64,000 nucleotides of DNA from contig NZ_CP109603.1 in the NCBI RefSeq assembly GCF_025905425.1, positions 966,001-1,030,000 of the forward strand, read 5' to 3'. The notes below the pieces were generated by a model that was not told where the DNA came from, searched no databases, and saw only the letters and a list, made by a program, of their open reading frames with translations. Both the position numbers and the translations under genes were made by a program. Each line of letters starts with the position of its first letter. Position 1 is the first letter of the stretch. Shown here in pieces: positions 16,302 to 24,772 of the stretch. The DNA is from Pseudomonas putida. Lineage in GTDB: Bacteria; Pseudomonadota; Gammaproteobacteria; Pseudomonadales; Pseudomonadaceae.

Positions 16302-17627
16302 ATGACTGCCATCGATACCGTTCGCCCGCCCCGTTTCAGCCGTGGCGACCACCGGACCCTGGGGCTGGCGGCACTGGGTGGCGCGCTGGAAATCTACGAT
16401 TTCATCATCTTCGTGTTCTTCGCCCTGACCCTGAGCAAGTTGTTCTTCCCGCCAGAGATGCCCGAATGGCTGCGTCTGCTGCAAAGCTTCGGGATCTTCG
16501 TCACGGGCTACCTGGCGCGGCCGCTGGGCGGCATCCTGATGGCGCATTTTGCCGATCATCTGGGGCGCAAACGGGTATTCAGCCTGAGCATCCTGATGAT
16601 GGCCCTGCCGTGCCTGCTGATCGGCGTGATGCCGACGTATGCCGACATCGGCTATGCCGCGCCACTGATCCTGCTGGCGCTGCGCATTCTGCAGGGGGCA
16701 GCGGTAGGGGGCGAAGTGCCGAGCGCCTGGACGTTCGTTGCCGAGCACGCGCCACCGGGTCGGCGTGGCTATGCCCTGGGCTTCCTGCAGGCCGGGCTAA
16801 CCTTCGGCTACCTGCTGGGCGCGCTGACGGCCACGCTGCTGGCGCAGGTGTTCACACCCGAGGAAATTCTCGACCATGCCTGGCGTTACCCTTTCCTGCT
16901 CGGTGGGGTGTTTGGTGTGATTGGTGTGTGGCTGCGCCGTTGGCTTAGCGAGACGCCGGTGTTTCTGGCCCTGCGCGAGCGCCGGGAGCCGCCGGTGGCG
17001 TTTCCGCTGCGGCGTGTGCTGGGCGAACATCGCCGGGCGCTGATCCCGGCTGCGCTGTTGACCTGTGTGTTGACGTCGGCCGTGGTGGTACTGGTGGTGA
17101 TTACCCCGACGGTGATGCAGCAGCGCTTTGGCATGACGGCCGGGCACACCTTCGCCTTGAGCAGTGCAGGCATCGTTTTCTTGAATATCGGCTGCGTGCT
17201 GGCTGGCCTGCTGGTTGATCGCTTGGGCGCCTGGCGTGCGCTGATGATCTATAGCCTACTGCTGCCGGTGGGCATCGGCGTGTTGTATGCAAGCCTGGTG
17301 GGGCAGTGGGGCGCAACCTGGCTGGCTTATGCAGTGGCAGGGTTGAGCTGTGGCGTGGTGGGCGTGGTGCCGTCGGTGATGGTCGGGCTGTTCCCTGCGC
17401 AGATCCGGGTGTCGGGCATTTCCTTCACCTATAACGTCGCCTATGCCCTGTGGGCCAGCACCACGCCGCTGGCGCTGATCGCCTTGATGCCCTGGAGCCC
17501 GTGGGTGTGTGTCGGTTTTTGTCTGATCATGGGCGTGGTGGGGCTGCTCACTGCCCTGTACTTCGGGCGTCGCGAGCCCTTGGCGTTTGCGGCGGAGCCG
17601 ATGCCGATCATGTGCGGTGACAAATGA
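16302..17627 (+). CDS. MFS transporter, metabolite:H+ symporter (MHS) type
   Basis: A 441-residue protein with about 12 hydrophobic segments. The loop between segments 2 and 3 has the family motif (GYLARPLGGILMAHFADHLGRK), and LRILQGAAVGGE is typical of the MHS branch that includes ProP and organic-acid importers. It should import a small solute with protons across the inner membrane. It stands alone between the receiver gene and mqsR, so the substrate cannot be read from context. Confidence 0.85.
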   Translation: MTAIDTVRPPRFSRGDHRTLGLAALGGALEIYDFIIFVFFALTLSKLFFPPEMPEWLRLLQSFGIFVTGYLARPLGGILMAHFADHLGRKRVFSLSILMMALPCLLIGVMPTYADIGYAAPLILLALRILQGAAVGGEVPSAWTFVAEHAPPGRRGYALGFLQAGLTFGYLLGALTATLLAQVFTPEEILDHAWRYPFLLGGVFGVIGVWLRRWLSETPVFLALRERREPPVAFPLRRVLGEHRRALIPAALLTCVLTSAVVVLVVITPTVMQQRFGMTAGHTFALSSAGIVFLNIGCVLAGLLVDRLGAWRALMIYSLLLPVGIGVLYASLVGQWGATWLAYAVAGLSCGVVGVVPSVMVGLFPAQIRVSGISFTYNVAYALWASTTPLALIALMPWSPWVCVGFCLIMGVVGLLTALYFGRREPLAFAAEPMPIMCGDK

Positions 17628-17700
17628 GCCAGTAGCGGCTGGCAGGTGGTGAGGCAGACTTCCGGGTGGGGGCTATTGGAATAACCTATTAGCAAAATTT

Positions 17701-17713
17701 AACCTGGAAGGTT
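17701..17713. promoter_or_regulatory. MqsA operator palindrome
   Basis: AACCT-GGA-AGGTT is a perfect match to the AACCT-N2-4-AGGTT palindrome bound by MqsA, 8 bases before the mqsR start. A further half-site AACCT is at 17693-17697. It lies where bound antitoxin would block the mqsRA promoter or its initiation region. Confidence 0.85.
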
Positions 17714-17721
17714 AATTTCTC

Positions 17722-18018
17722 ATGGAAAAGAGAACGCCTCATTGCCCACTGGAGTTGATAAGGGCACTGGTCGGTGCTGGACGTATCAGCCCGACAACAG
17801 CCTCATTGCGAGGCGCCCAGGCATTAGGGATGGAATACCCGGACATGCTCGATGTCATCAATGGCTTGGAGCGCAGAGACTTTTACAAAAGCATGACCAG
17901 CTATGTTGATCATCGCGTTTGGCAGGATGTTTATCGTCCGCTTACGGTCAAGGGATACGTGTACCTTAAACTGTCTGTGGTGGACGACGTTCTCATCGTG
18001 TCTTTCAAGGAGATGTAA
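17722..18018 (+). CDS. mqsR: MqsR toxin: GCU-specific mRNA endonuclease
   Basis: A 98-residue RelE-fold RNase very close to E. coli MqsR: it starts MEKRTPH, has the central segment DFYKSMTSYVDH..WQDVYRP, and ends DVLIVSFKE. MqsR cuts mRNA at GCU, slowing translation and affecting persistence and biofilm formation. The toxin gene comes first, as in E. coli, and is followed after 2 bases by mqsA. The operator at 17701-17713 indicates autorepression. Confidence 0.95.
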   Translation: MEKRTPHCPLELIRALVGAGRISPTTASLRGAQALGMEYPDMLDVINGLERRDFYKSMTSYVDHRVWQDVYRPLTVKGYVYLKLSVVDDVLIVSFKEM

Positions 18019-18020
18019 CC

Positions 18021-18422
18021 ATGAGATGCCCAATCTGCGGCGGTGCGGAGCTAGCGCCCGACACTCAGGACATGCCCTATCGATACAAGGGTGAGGCGAC
18101 CCTCATCCCGAATGTCAGTGGCGACTACTGTTCTGCCTGTGGAGAGGCGGTGCTGAGCCATGATGAAGCCATGCGCATCAGTGACCTGATGTCGGCGTTC
18201 AATCGCCAGGTCAACGCTGCGGCGGTCGACCCTGGTTTCATCGTCTCAGTGCGCAAGAAATTCGATCTCGACCAGCGCGAGGCAGGGGAGATCTTCGGGG
18301 GTGGCGTCAATGCGTTCTCCCGCTACGAAAACGGTAAAACGAGACCGCCGGTGGCGCTGGTCAAGCTGTTCAAACTGCTGGACCGCCACCCTGAACTGTT
18401 CGAAGAGGTACGCACTGCCTGA
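18021..18422 (+). CDS. mqsA: MqsA antitoxin and autorepressor
   Basis: A 133-residue protein with an N-terminal zinc domain (CPICGG at residues 3-8 and YCSACGE about residue 36) that binds MqsR. The C-terminal HTH-Xre domain (EIFGGGVNAFSRYENGKTRPP) binds the AACCT..AGGTT palindrome. Length and motifs match full-length E. coli MqsA, so both toxin binding and repression should work. The gene ends at a strong bidirectional hairpin. Confidence 0.95.
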   Translation: MRCPICGGAELAPDTQDMPYRYKGEATLIPNVSGDYCSACGEAVLSHDEAMRISDLMSAFNRQVNAAAVDPGFIVSVRKKFDLDQREAGEIFGGGVNAFSRYENGKTRPPVALVKLFKLLDRHPELFEEVRTA

Positions 18423-18436
18423 TGCGGGTAGGCAAT

Positions 18437-18472
18437 AAAAAGCCCCCGGCTCTCACGAGGCGGGGGCTTTTT
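18437..18472. terminator. Bidirectional intrinsic terminator between mqsA and etfD
   Basis: Arms AAAAAGCCCCCG and CGGGGGCTTTTT pair perfectly, giving a T-run on both strands. It serves the convergent mqsA and etfD genes. Confidence 0.9.
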
Positions 18473-18494
18473 GTTGCCGCAAGGGCAGGGGGCC

Positions 18495-20159
18495 TTACAT
18501 GTTCGGGTAGTTCGGCCCGCCGGCGCCTTCAGGGGTGACCCAGGTGATGTTCTGGGCGGGGTCCTTGATGTCGCAGGTCTTGCAGTGCACGCAGTTCTGC
18601 GCGTTGATCTGGAAGCGTTTGCTGCCGTCTTCGTTGCTGACTACTTCATACACACCTGCTGGGCAGTAACGCTGGGCCGGCTCGTCGTACAGCGGCAGGT
18701 TGCTGGCGATCGGGATGTTCGGGTCGGTCAGCTTCAGGTGGCAAGGTTGCTCCTCTTCATGGTTGGTGCTGGAGAGGAATACCGAGCTGAGCTTGTCGAA
18801 GCTGAGCTTGCCGTCTGGTTTCGGGTAGTCGATCTTTTTCGACTCCGCCGCGAGCTTGAGGCAGGCGTAGTCCGGCTTGGTATCGTGCAGGGTGAACGGC
18901 AGCTTGCCGGCGAACCAGTTTTGGTCGACATAGTTGAATGCCGCACCGAGCAATGGGCCGAACTTGTGCATGGCCGGGCCAAAGTTACGGCTGGCGAACA
19001 ATTCTTCGTGAAGCCAGCTGGCCTTGAACGCGGTGACGTAGCCATTGAGCTGGTCGCCGCCCTCGCTACCGGCGATCAAGGCGTCTGCTACGGCTTCAGC
19101 GGCAAGCATGCCGGATTTCATCGCCGTGTGGCTGCCTTTGATCTTGGCCACGTTCATGGTGCCCAAATCGCACCCGATCAGCGCACCGCCGTTGAAGACC
19201 ATCTTCGGCAGTGAGTTGATACCGCCTTTGGCCAAGGCGCGGGCGCCGTAGCTGATGCGCTTGCCGCCTTCAAGGTACTGGCTGATCACGGGGTGGTGCT
19301 TCAGGCGCTGGAACTCATCGAACGGCGACAGGTAGGCATTGCTGTAGGAAAGATCGACGATCAGACCCACCACCACCTGGTTATTTTCCAGGTGGTACAG
19401 GAACGAACCACCGGTGTTCTCGGTACTCACCACGTCCAGCGGCCAACCGGCGGTGTGCACCACCAGGCCCTGCTGGTGCTTGCTTGGGTCGATTTCCCAG
19501 ATTTCCTTGAGGCCGATGCCGTAGTGCTGGACATCGGACTCGCTGTCGAGGTTGAAGCGCTTGATCAACTGCTTGCCGATATGGCCACGGCAACCCTCGG
19601 CGAACAGGGTGTACTTGGCGCGCAGTTCCATGCCTGGGGTGTACAGGCCGTCTTTCGGGTTGCCTTCGCGGTCGACACCCAGGTCGCCGGTGACGATGCC
19701 GCGAACCACGCCGTTCTCGTCGAACAACGCTTCCTGGGCAGCGAAGCCTGGGTAGATTTCCACGCCCAGGTTCTCGGCCTGCTGGGCCAGCCAGCGGCAC
19801 AGGTTGCCCAGGGAGATGATGTAGTTGCCCTGGTTGTGCATGGTCTTGGGCACGAACAGGTCAGGGACTTTGACCGAGCTGCCAGCGTCCTTGAGCACAT
19901 AGATATCGTCGCGCTTGACCTCGGTGTTCAGCGGCGCGCCCAGTTCCTTCCAGTCAGGGAACAGTTCGTTCAGGGCGCGCGGCTCGAACACCGCGCCGGA
20001 GAGGATGTGTGCACCGACTTCAGAGCCTTTTTCGACCACGCAGACGCTGATCTCGCTACCGGCTTCGGCGGCCTTCTGCTTCAGGCGGCAGGCGGCGGAC
20101 AGCCCCGCCGGGCCGGCGCCGACGATGACCACGTCGAATTCCATGTATTCGCGTTCCAC
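18495..20159 (-). CDS. etfD: Electron-transfer flavoprotein:ubiquinone oxidoreductase
   Basis: A 554-residue ETF-QO. It has an N-terminal FAD Rossmann motif (VVIVGAGPAGLSAACRL) and a C-terminal 4Fe-4S cluster region (CPAGVY, then CVHCKTCDIKDP). It passes electrons from reduced ETF, produced by acyl-CoA and other dehydrogenases, to ubiquinone at the inner membrane. The start is placed at the GTG 20159: AGGAGA lies 6 bases before it, whereas in-frame ATG/TTG codons slightly upstream (20177, 20180) have no ribosome site and overlap that AGGAGA. It diverges from etfBA and has a PsrA-like operator upstream. Confidence 0.95.
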   Translation of the reverse strand: MEREYMEFDVVIVGAGPAGLSAACRLKQKAAEAGSEISVCVVEKGSEVGAHILSGAVFEPRALNELFPDWKELGAPLNTEVKRDDIYVLKDAGSSVKVPDLFVPKTMHNQGNYIISLGNLCRWLAQQAENLGVEIYPGFAAQEALFDENGVVRGIVTGDLGVDREGNPKDGLYTPGMELRAKYTLFAEGCRGHIGKQLIKRFNLDSESDVQHYGIGLKEIWEIDPSKHQQGLVVHTAGWPLDVVSTENTGGSFLYHLENNQVVVGLIVDLSYSNAYLSPFDEFQRLKHHPVISQYLEGGKRISYGARALAKGGINSLPKMVFNGGALIGCDLGTMNVAKIKGSHTAMKSGMLAAEAVADALIAGSEGGDQLNGYVTAFKASWLHEELFASRNFGPAMHKFGPLLGAAFNYVDQNWFAGKLPFTLHDTKPDYACLKLAAESKKIDYPKPDGKLSFDKLSSVFLSSTNHEEEQPCHLKLTDPNIPIASNLPLYDEPAQRYCPAGVYEVVSNEDGSKRFQINAQNCVHCKTCDIKDPAQNITWVTPEGAGGPNYPNM

Positions 20160-20715
20160 TGGTTCTCTCCTACTCATCAAGGCTCGTGCTGTTGCTTTGT
20201 CTTATGGGTGTGGGGTGATCATGCGCACCACGCTTCACGGGAGCGGAGCTGTAGCAGCGCAGAGGATGGACTACACCGTTTTGTCTTGGCCGCGCATTAT
20301 ATCTACACCACTTGGCGGGTCCAATACAAACGTTTGTTTGAATTTGCCGCAGGCCAATAAAATCACAGGAGTGCGGCTGGAGGGTGACCGATTTGCCGTA
20401 TTGACCGGATTGGGTGTTGCGGTCAAGATACGAGCGGTTTTACGTTCGCCGTAGGCTTGCCGCCGGGCGCAGGTACACCTCTAAAGACCAGGTGTGGGGT
20501 AGGGCTTTCGGGCCAATTCACGGTTTGTAGTGGAGTTTACACGCCACCACAGAAAATGACCCGCGGGTATTTACCGCAAGCGTCTCGAAAAGACTGCTCG
20601 GTCACCATGAAGTTTGCGCCTCCCGGTACGTTTTTAGAGGTGCCCTTGTACCCACGCGCATCGCCGGGCATGTCCCCAGGCGACTTTCTATTCACCGGAG
20701 AGTAACGAGGAATCC
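20160..20715. other. 556-base divergent regulatory region between etfD and etfBA
   Basis: No convincing gene is present. The etfD-proximal part contains a PsrA-like palindrome (20327-20340). The remainder is lower in GC than the flanking genes. It must hold the etfD and etfBA promoters and, given its length, could hold a long etfBA leader. Confidence 0.6.
20327..20340. promoter_or_regulatory. PsrA-like operator upstream of etfD
   Basis: CAAAC-GTTT-GTTTG fits the PsrA consensus (G/C)AAAC-N2-4-GTTT(G/C), and the first ten bases are also a perfect palindrome (CAAACGTTTG). PsrA is a TetR-family fatty-acid-responsive repressor known to affect beta-oxidation and etf genes in Pseudomonas. A closely similar site is at 26805-26818. 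Confidence 0.6.
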
Positions 20716-21465
20716 ATGAAGGTTCTTGTAGCTGTCAAACGAGTGGTCGACTACAACGTCAAGGTTCGCGTCAAAGCGGACAACTCCGGCGTCGACCTTG
20801 CAAACGTCAAGATGTCCATGAACCCCTTCTGCGAAATCGCCGTTGAGGAAGCCGTACGCCTGAAAGAGAAGGGCGTTGCGACCGAGATCGTCGTGGTTTC
20901 CGTCGGCCCGACCACTGCCCAGGAGCAACTGCGTACCGCCCTGGCCCTGGGTGCCGACCGCGCCATCCTGGTAGAAGCCGCTGATGAACTGAACTCCCTG
21001 GCCGTGGCCAAGGCGCTCAAGGCCGTTGTCGACAAAGAGCAGCCACAGCTGGTCATCCTCGGCAAGCAAGCGATCGACAGCGACAACAACCAGACCGGCC
21101 AGATGCTGGCCGCGCTGACCGGCTACGCCCAAGGTACCTTCGCCTCCAAGGTGGAAGTCGCTGGCGACAAGCTGAACGTCACCCGTGAAATCGATGGCGG
21201 CCTGCAGACCGTATCGCTGAGCCTGCCTGCTATCGTCACCACCGACCTGCGCCTGAACGAGCCGCGCTACGCGTCGCTGCCGAACATCATGAAGGCCAAG
21301 AAAAAGCCGCTGGAGACCGTAACGCCAGACGCGCTGGGCGTATCGCTCGCTTCCACCAACAAGACCCTGAAAGTCGAAGCGCCAGCTGCACGCAGCGCGG
21401 GTATCAAGGTCAAGTCGGTGGCCGAACTGGTCGAGAAGCTGAAGAACGAAGCGAAGGTAATCTAA
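20716..21465 (+). CDS. etfB: Electron-transfer flavoprotein beta subunit
   Basis: A 249-residue ETF-beta. It opens with [19 protein letters not shown] and shows the family signature around [16 protein letters not shown] and the AMP-binding region ([17 protein letters not shown]). With EtfA it forms the soluble FAD/AMP heterodimer that collects electrons from fatty-acid, amino-acid and glycine-betaine-type dehydrogenases for EtfD. It has an AGAGTAACGAGGA ribosome-site region and is followed immediately by etfA. Confidence 0.96.
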   Translation: MKVLVAVKRVVDYNVKVRVKADNSGVDLANVKMSMNPFCEIAVEEAVRLKEKGVATEIVVVSVGPTTAQEQLRTALALGADRAILVEAADELNSLAVAKALKAVVDKEQPQLVILGKQAIDSDNNQTGQMLAALTGYAQGTFASKVEVAGDKLNVTREIDGGLQTVSLSLPAIVTTDLRLNEPRYASLPNIMKAKKKPLETVTPDALGVSLASTNKTLKVEAPAARSAGIKVKSVAELVEKLKNEAKVI

Positions 21466-22395
21466 ATGACTATCCTGGTTGTCGCTGAATACGAGAACGG
21501 TGCTGTAGCCCCGTCCACCCTGAACACTGTCGCCGCAGCCGCCAAGATCGGTGGTGATGTGCATGTGCTGGTCGCTGGCCAGAACGTCGGCGGTGTTGCC
21601 GAATCCGCTGCCAAGATCGCCGGTGTTGCCAAGGTACTGGTTGCTGACAACGCAGCCTACGCCCATCTGCTGCCGGAAAACGCCGCGCCGCTGATCGTCG
21701 AGCTGGCCAAGGGCTACAGCCACGTGCTGGCCCCGGCCACCACCAACGGCAAGAACATCCTGCCGCGCGTCGCCGCTCTGCTGGACGTCGACCAGATTTC
21801 CGAGATCATCTCGGTCGAATCGTCTGACACCTTCAAGCGCCCGATCTACGCCGGTAACGCCATTGCCACCGTGCAATCGAGCGCTGCGGTCAAGGTCATC
21901 ACCGTGCGTACCACCGGTTTCGACGCAGTCGCTGCCGAAGGTGGTTCCGCCTCGGTTGAAGCCGTTGCTGCCGCCCATGACGCTGGCAAGTCGTCCTTCG
22001 TTGGCGAAGAGCTGGCCAAGTCCGATCGCCCAGAGCTGACCGCTGCCAAGATCGTCGTTTCCGGCGGCCGTGGCATGGGCAACGGTGACAACTTCAAGCA
22101 CCTGTACAGCCTGGCCGACAAGCTCGGCGCCGCCGTGGGTGCCTCGCGCGCCGCGGTCGACGCAGGCTTCGTGCCCAACGACATGCAGGTCGGCCAGACC
22201 GGCAAGATCGTTGCGCCGCAGTTGTACATCGCCGTCGGTATCTCGGGCGCGATCCAGCACCTGGCCGGCATGAAAGACTCCAAAGTGATCGTTGCGATCA
22301 ACAAGGACGAAGAAGCGCCGATCTTCCAGGTCGCCGACTACGGCCTGGTTGCCGACCTGTTCGAAGCGGTTCCGGAGCTGGAAAAGCTGGTCTGA
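21466..22395 (+). CDS. etfA: Electron-transfer flavoprotein alpha subunit
   Basis: A 309-residue ETF-alpha of normal length. The FAD-binding C-terminal domain is evident ([48 protein letters not shown]). Its ATG directly follows the etfB TAA, so the subunits are co-translated. A perfect intrinsic terminator closes the operon. Confidence 0.96.
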   Translation: MTILVVAEYENGAVAPSTLNTVAAAAKIGGDVHVLVAGQNVGGVAESAAKIAGVAKVLVADNAAYAHLLPENAAPLIVELAKGYSHVLAPATTNGKNILPRVAALLDVDQISEIISVESSDTFKRPIYAGNAIATVQSSAAVKVITVRTTGFDAVAAEGGSASVEAVAAAHDAGKSSFVGEELAKSDRPELTAAKIVVSGGRGMGNGDNFKHLYSLADKLGAAVGASRAAVDAGFVPNDMQVGQTGKIVAPQLYIAVGISGAIQHLAGMKDSKVIVAINKDEEAPIFQVADYGLVADLFEAVPELEKLV

Positions 22396-22420
22396 TCCGC
22401 CTGCTTCACTTATAAAGAAG

Positions 22421-22452
22421 CCCGGCCCTCGTACTGAGGGCCGGGTTTTTTT
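22421..22452 (+). terminator. Intrinsic terminator of etfBA
   Basis: CCCGGCCCTC / GAGGGCCGGG, a perfect 10-pair stem with a 5-base loop and seven Ts. Confidence 0.95.
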
Positions 22453-22485
22453 ATGGATTTCAGGGTGTCACGGCTAGGAGTGAGC

Positions 22486-23307
22486 ATGAGGTTTTGCAAA
22501 GCGGGCGGAGTACTGGCATGCATGGCGGCGTTGCTGTCGCCGGTCGCGATGGCGGCAGGCAAGTGCGAGCGTCTGATCGCGACCGGCAGCCCCGATGCAC
22601 CGCCCTATTCCTGGCAGGATCCAAAGGACCCCAAACACCTGATCGGGGCCAATGTCGATCTGTTGCAACAGGTGGCCAGCGAATTGGGTGTCAAGGTTGA
22701 GGTGCTGAGTGCCGGGCGCCGCGATCAGGCCCTGGAGGAGGTGCGCAGCGGCCGCATGGACCTGCTGCTCGATACCCCTCTGCAGGTTGGGCAACTGACC
22801 GCGCTGGACTATATCCACCCACCCTTGCAGTTGAACGAATACCTGGTCTGGACGCGTCACGACGCCGAACTGGCGTTCGACGGCCCGGCGGACCTGGCCA
22901 AGTATCAGGGCGGCGTGTCCGAGCGCGCACGCCTGACCCCTGCCTTTGAAGCCTTTGCCAAAGCCCATCTGAAGTTGCAGCCGGCGCAAAACCTGACCCA
23001 GGCATTCCAGAAGCTGGTGTTAGGGCAGGTGGATTATGTGCTCGCCGGGCGCTACTCGGGCATGGCCATGACCCAGAGCCTGGGTATGGGCAACAACCTG
23101 ATTGCCCGCGGTCTGCCGGTCGATCGCCCTGGGCTGTACCTGGCCGTGTCGCACAACTCGGCGTGCAATGACAGCTGGCTGCGTGGGCAACTGGCGAAAA
23201 AACTGACAGAATTGCCGATCTCCGGTGCGTCCGAGGCTGTGCTGCAACGTAATGTCGAGCGCTGGAAGGCGCAGATGCAGGTGCCGCTGGACGCCCCCAA
23301 ACACTAG
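22486..23307 (+). CDS. Periplasmic solute-binding protein, family 3 (amino-acid type)
   Basis: A 273-residue protein with a signal peptide (MRFCKAGGV..SPVAMA, cleavage near residue 23) and an SBP_bac_3 fold (ANVDLLQQVASELGVKVEV, RMDLLLDTPLQ). The start at 22486 has TAGGAG in front; the in-frame ATG at 22453 lies in the etfA terminator and was rejected. No permease or ATPase gene is near. It is followed after 9 bases by two envelope lipoprotein genes, so it may act as a periplasmic sensor or orphan binding protein. Confidence 0.8.
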   Translation: MRFCKAGGVLACMAALLSPVAMAAGKCERLIATGSPDAPPYSWQDPKDPKHLIGANVDLLQQVASELGVKVEVLSAGRRDQALEEVRSGRMDLLLDTPLQVGQLTALDYIHPPLQLNEYLVWTRHDAELAFDGPADLAKYQGGVSERARLTPAFEAFAKAHLKLQPAQNLTQAFQKLVLGQVDYVLAGRYSGMAMTQSLGMGNNLIARGLPVDRPGLYLAVSHNSACNDSWLRGQLAKKLTELPISGASEAVLQRNVERWKAQMQVPLDAPKH

Positions 23308-23316
23308 GAAGATTGC

Positions 23317-23670
23317 GTGAGAATCCAACCACTAATCCTTGCTCTGGCCATGCTCGGCCTGGCGGGTTGCGCCAACGACCCGGCGCCGAACGAGCAACTG
23401 CGCATTTCCGAGCAGGCGCTGGAGCAGGCCAAGGCGGTCGGCGCCACCGAGCAGGTCGAAGCGCTGAAGCTGGCCGAAGACAAGCTCGCCCGGGCCAAGA
23501 CCAACATGCTCACCGAAGATTATCGCGATGCGCGCATGCGTGCCGAGCAGGCCGAGCTGGATGCACGCCTGGCCGAGGCCCAGGTGTTGAACCAGAAGAG
23601 TGAAGAGCAGCTGCAACTGCTGCAGTCGCGGGTCAAGCGCCTGCGCAAACAGCTGGAGGTGCAGCCATGA
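23317..23670 (+). CDS. DUF4398-type lipoprotein
   Basis: A 117-residue predicted lipoprotein with a GTG start. The lipobox is LAGC (Cys18); the rest is a charged alpha-helical coiled region rich in Ala, Glu, Gln and Leu. It overlaps the OmpA-family gene by 4 bases (ATGA), so the two are translationally coupled. DUF4398 proteins commonly sit beside OmpA-like lipoproteins; the pair probably supports the outer membrane-peptidoglycan link. No biochemical function is known to me. Confidence 0.75.
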   Translation: MRIQPLILALAMLGLAGCANDPAPNEQLRISEQALEQAKAVGATEQVEALKLAEDKLARAKTNMLTEDYRDARMRAEQAELDARLAEAQVLNQKSEEQLQLLQSRVKRLRKQLEVQP

Positions 23671-24479
23671 TGCGCTCCACACCAATGGCCGCGCTGGTGT
23701 TGCTGGCGTTGACGGCGGGGTTGCAGGGCTGCGCCAGCCAACGCAGCGAGGCGGCACTGGATGAAGCCAGCGCCACCTTCCAAAAGGTCAAGGACGACTC
23801 CGACGTGCTGCGCAGCGCGCCGCGCGACGTGATCCGCGCGGGTGAGTCGCTGGCACGGGCCGAGCGCCTGTCCAGTTACATCGGCACCGGCACCGATGTG
23901 CGCCATTACGCCTACCTGAGCCAGCGCTACAGCGAAATTGCCAGCGAGCACGCCAAGCTCGCGCTTAACCAGGAGCGCCAGGCCAAGCTCGACCTTGAGC
24001 GTCAACGCCTGCAATTGGCGCTGCGTGAGGCCAAGCTGGCCAGCGTGCAGCAGCAAGGCAAGTGGGTCGAATCGCAGATCGCCGCGTTGGCCTCGGAGCA
24101 GACCGACCGTGGCCTGGTGATGACCCTGGGCGATGTGCTGTTCGACACCGGGCGTGCTGACCTCAAGAACTCGGCCAGCCGTACCGTGCTCAAGCTGGTG
24201 CAGTTCCTTCAGCTCAATCCGCGCCGGATCGTACGTATCGAGGGTTACACCGACAGCACCGGTGCCTCGGAAGACAACCTCAAGCTCTCGCGTGATCGGG
24301 CGCAGGCAGTGGCCGATATGCTGGTCGACCTGGGTATCGACGAAAAGCGTCTGCAGGTTGAAGGTTACGGGGACCAGTACCCGATCGAGGCCAATGCCTC
24401 GGAGCGGGGCAGGGCGCAGAATCGTCGGGTAGAAATCGTCTTCTCTGACGACAAGGGCAAGCTCGCGCCGGCGCGCTGA
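23667..24479 (+). CDS. OmpA-family peptidoglycan-binding lipoprotein
   Basis: A 270-residue protein: lipobox LQGC (Cys22), a long helical middle (residues about 30-145), then an OmpA C-terminal domain (FDTGRADL, IEGYTDSTG, LSRDRAQAVADMLVDLGI, NRRVEIVF). The domain binds diaminopimelate in peptidoglycan, so the protein tethers the outer membrane to the cell wall. It is last in a three-gene run with the DUF4398 lipoprotein and the binding protein. Confidence 0.88.
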   Translation: MMRSTPMAALVLLALTAGLQGCASQRSEAALDEASATFQKVKDDSDVLRSAPRDVIRAGESLARAERLSSYIGTGTDVRHYAYLSQRYSEIASEHAKLALNQERQAKLDLERQRLQLALREAKLASVQQQGKWVESQIAALASEQTDRGLVMTLGDVLFDTGRADLKNSASRTVLKLVQFLQLNPRRIVRIEGYTDSTGASEDNLKLSRDRAQAVADMLVDLGIDEKRLQVEGYGDQYPIEANASERGRAQNRRVEIVFSDDKGKLAPAR

Positions 24480-24525
24480 TCTCGCTGGCGGTTGGTTCTC
24501 CTTGCAGGTGATTGAACCTGATCAT

Positions 24526-24571
24526 TGTGGGAGCGGGCGTGCCCCGCGAATGGGGCAAGCCCGCTCCCACA
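24526..24571. repeat. REP element, inverted pair fused into one 46-base palindrome
   Basis: TGTGGGAGCGGGC on the left is mirrored by GCCCGCTCCCACA on the right around GCCCCGCGAATGGGGC. It lies in the gap after the OmpA-family gene and can form a very stable hairpin, so it may also act as a terminator or mRNA-end stabiliser. Confidence 0.85.
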
Positions 24572-24772
24572 GGTTAACCCACTCTCCAGTCCCCTCTGTT
24601 GCCTGCCAGTTGTCGGTGAGTGGGCCGGCTCGCTTGTCTGGATGCTGTCCTGGCATTGTATTGTTGGCTATTCTGCAATCTGTCCCAGTACACTTCGCAA
24701 CTGTTACGGTATTCTCTGCCGTCAGTGTGTCGCACAAGAATAACGAGCCCGTCCGCGCGTCGAGATATCGCC

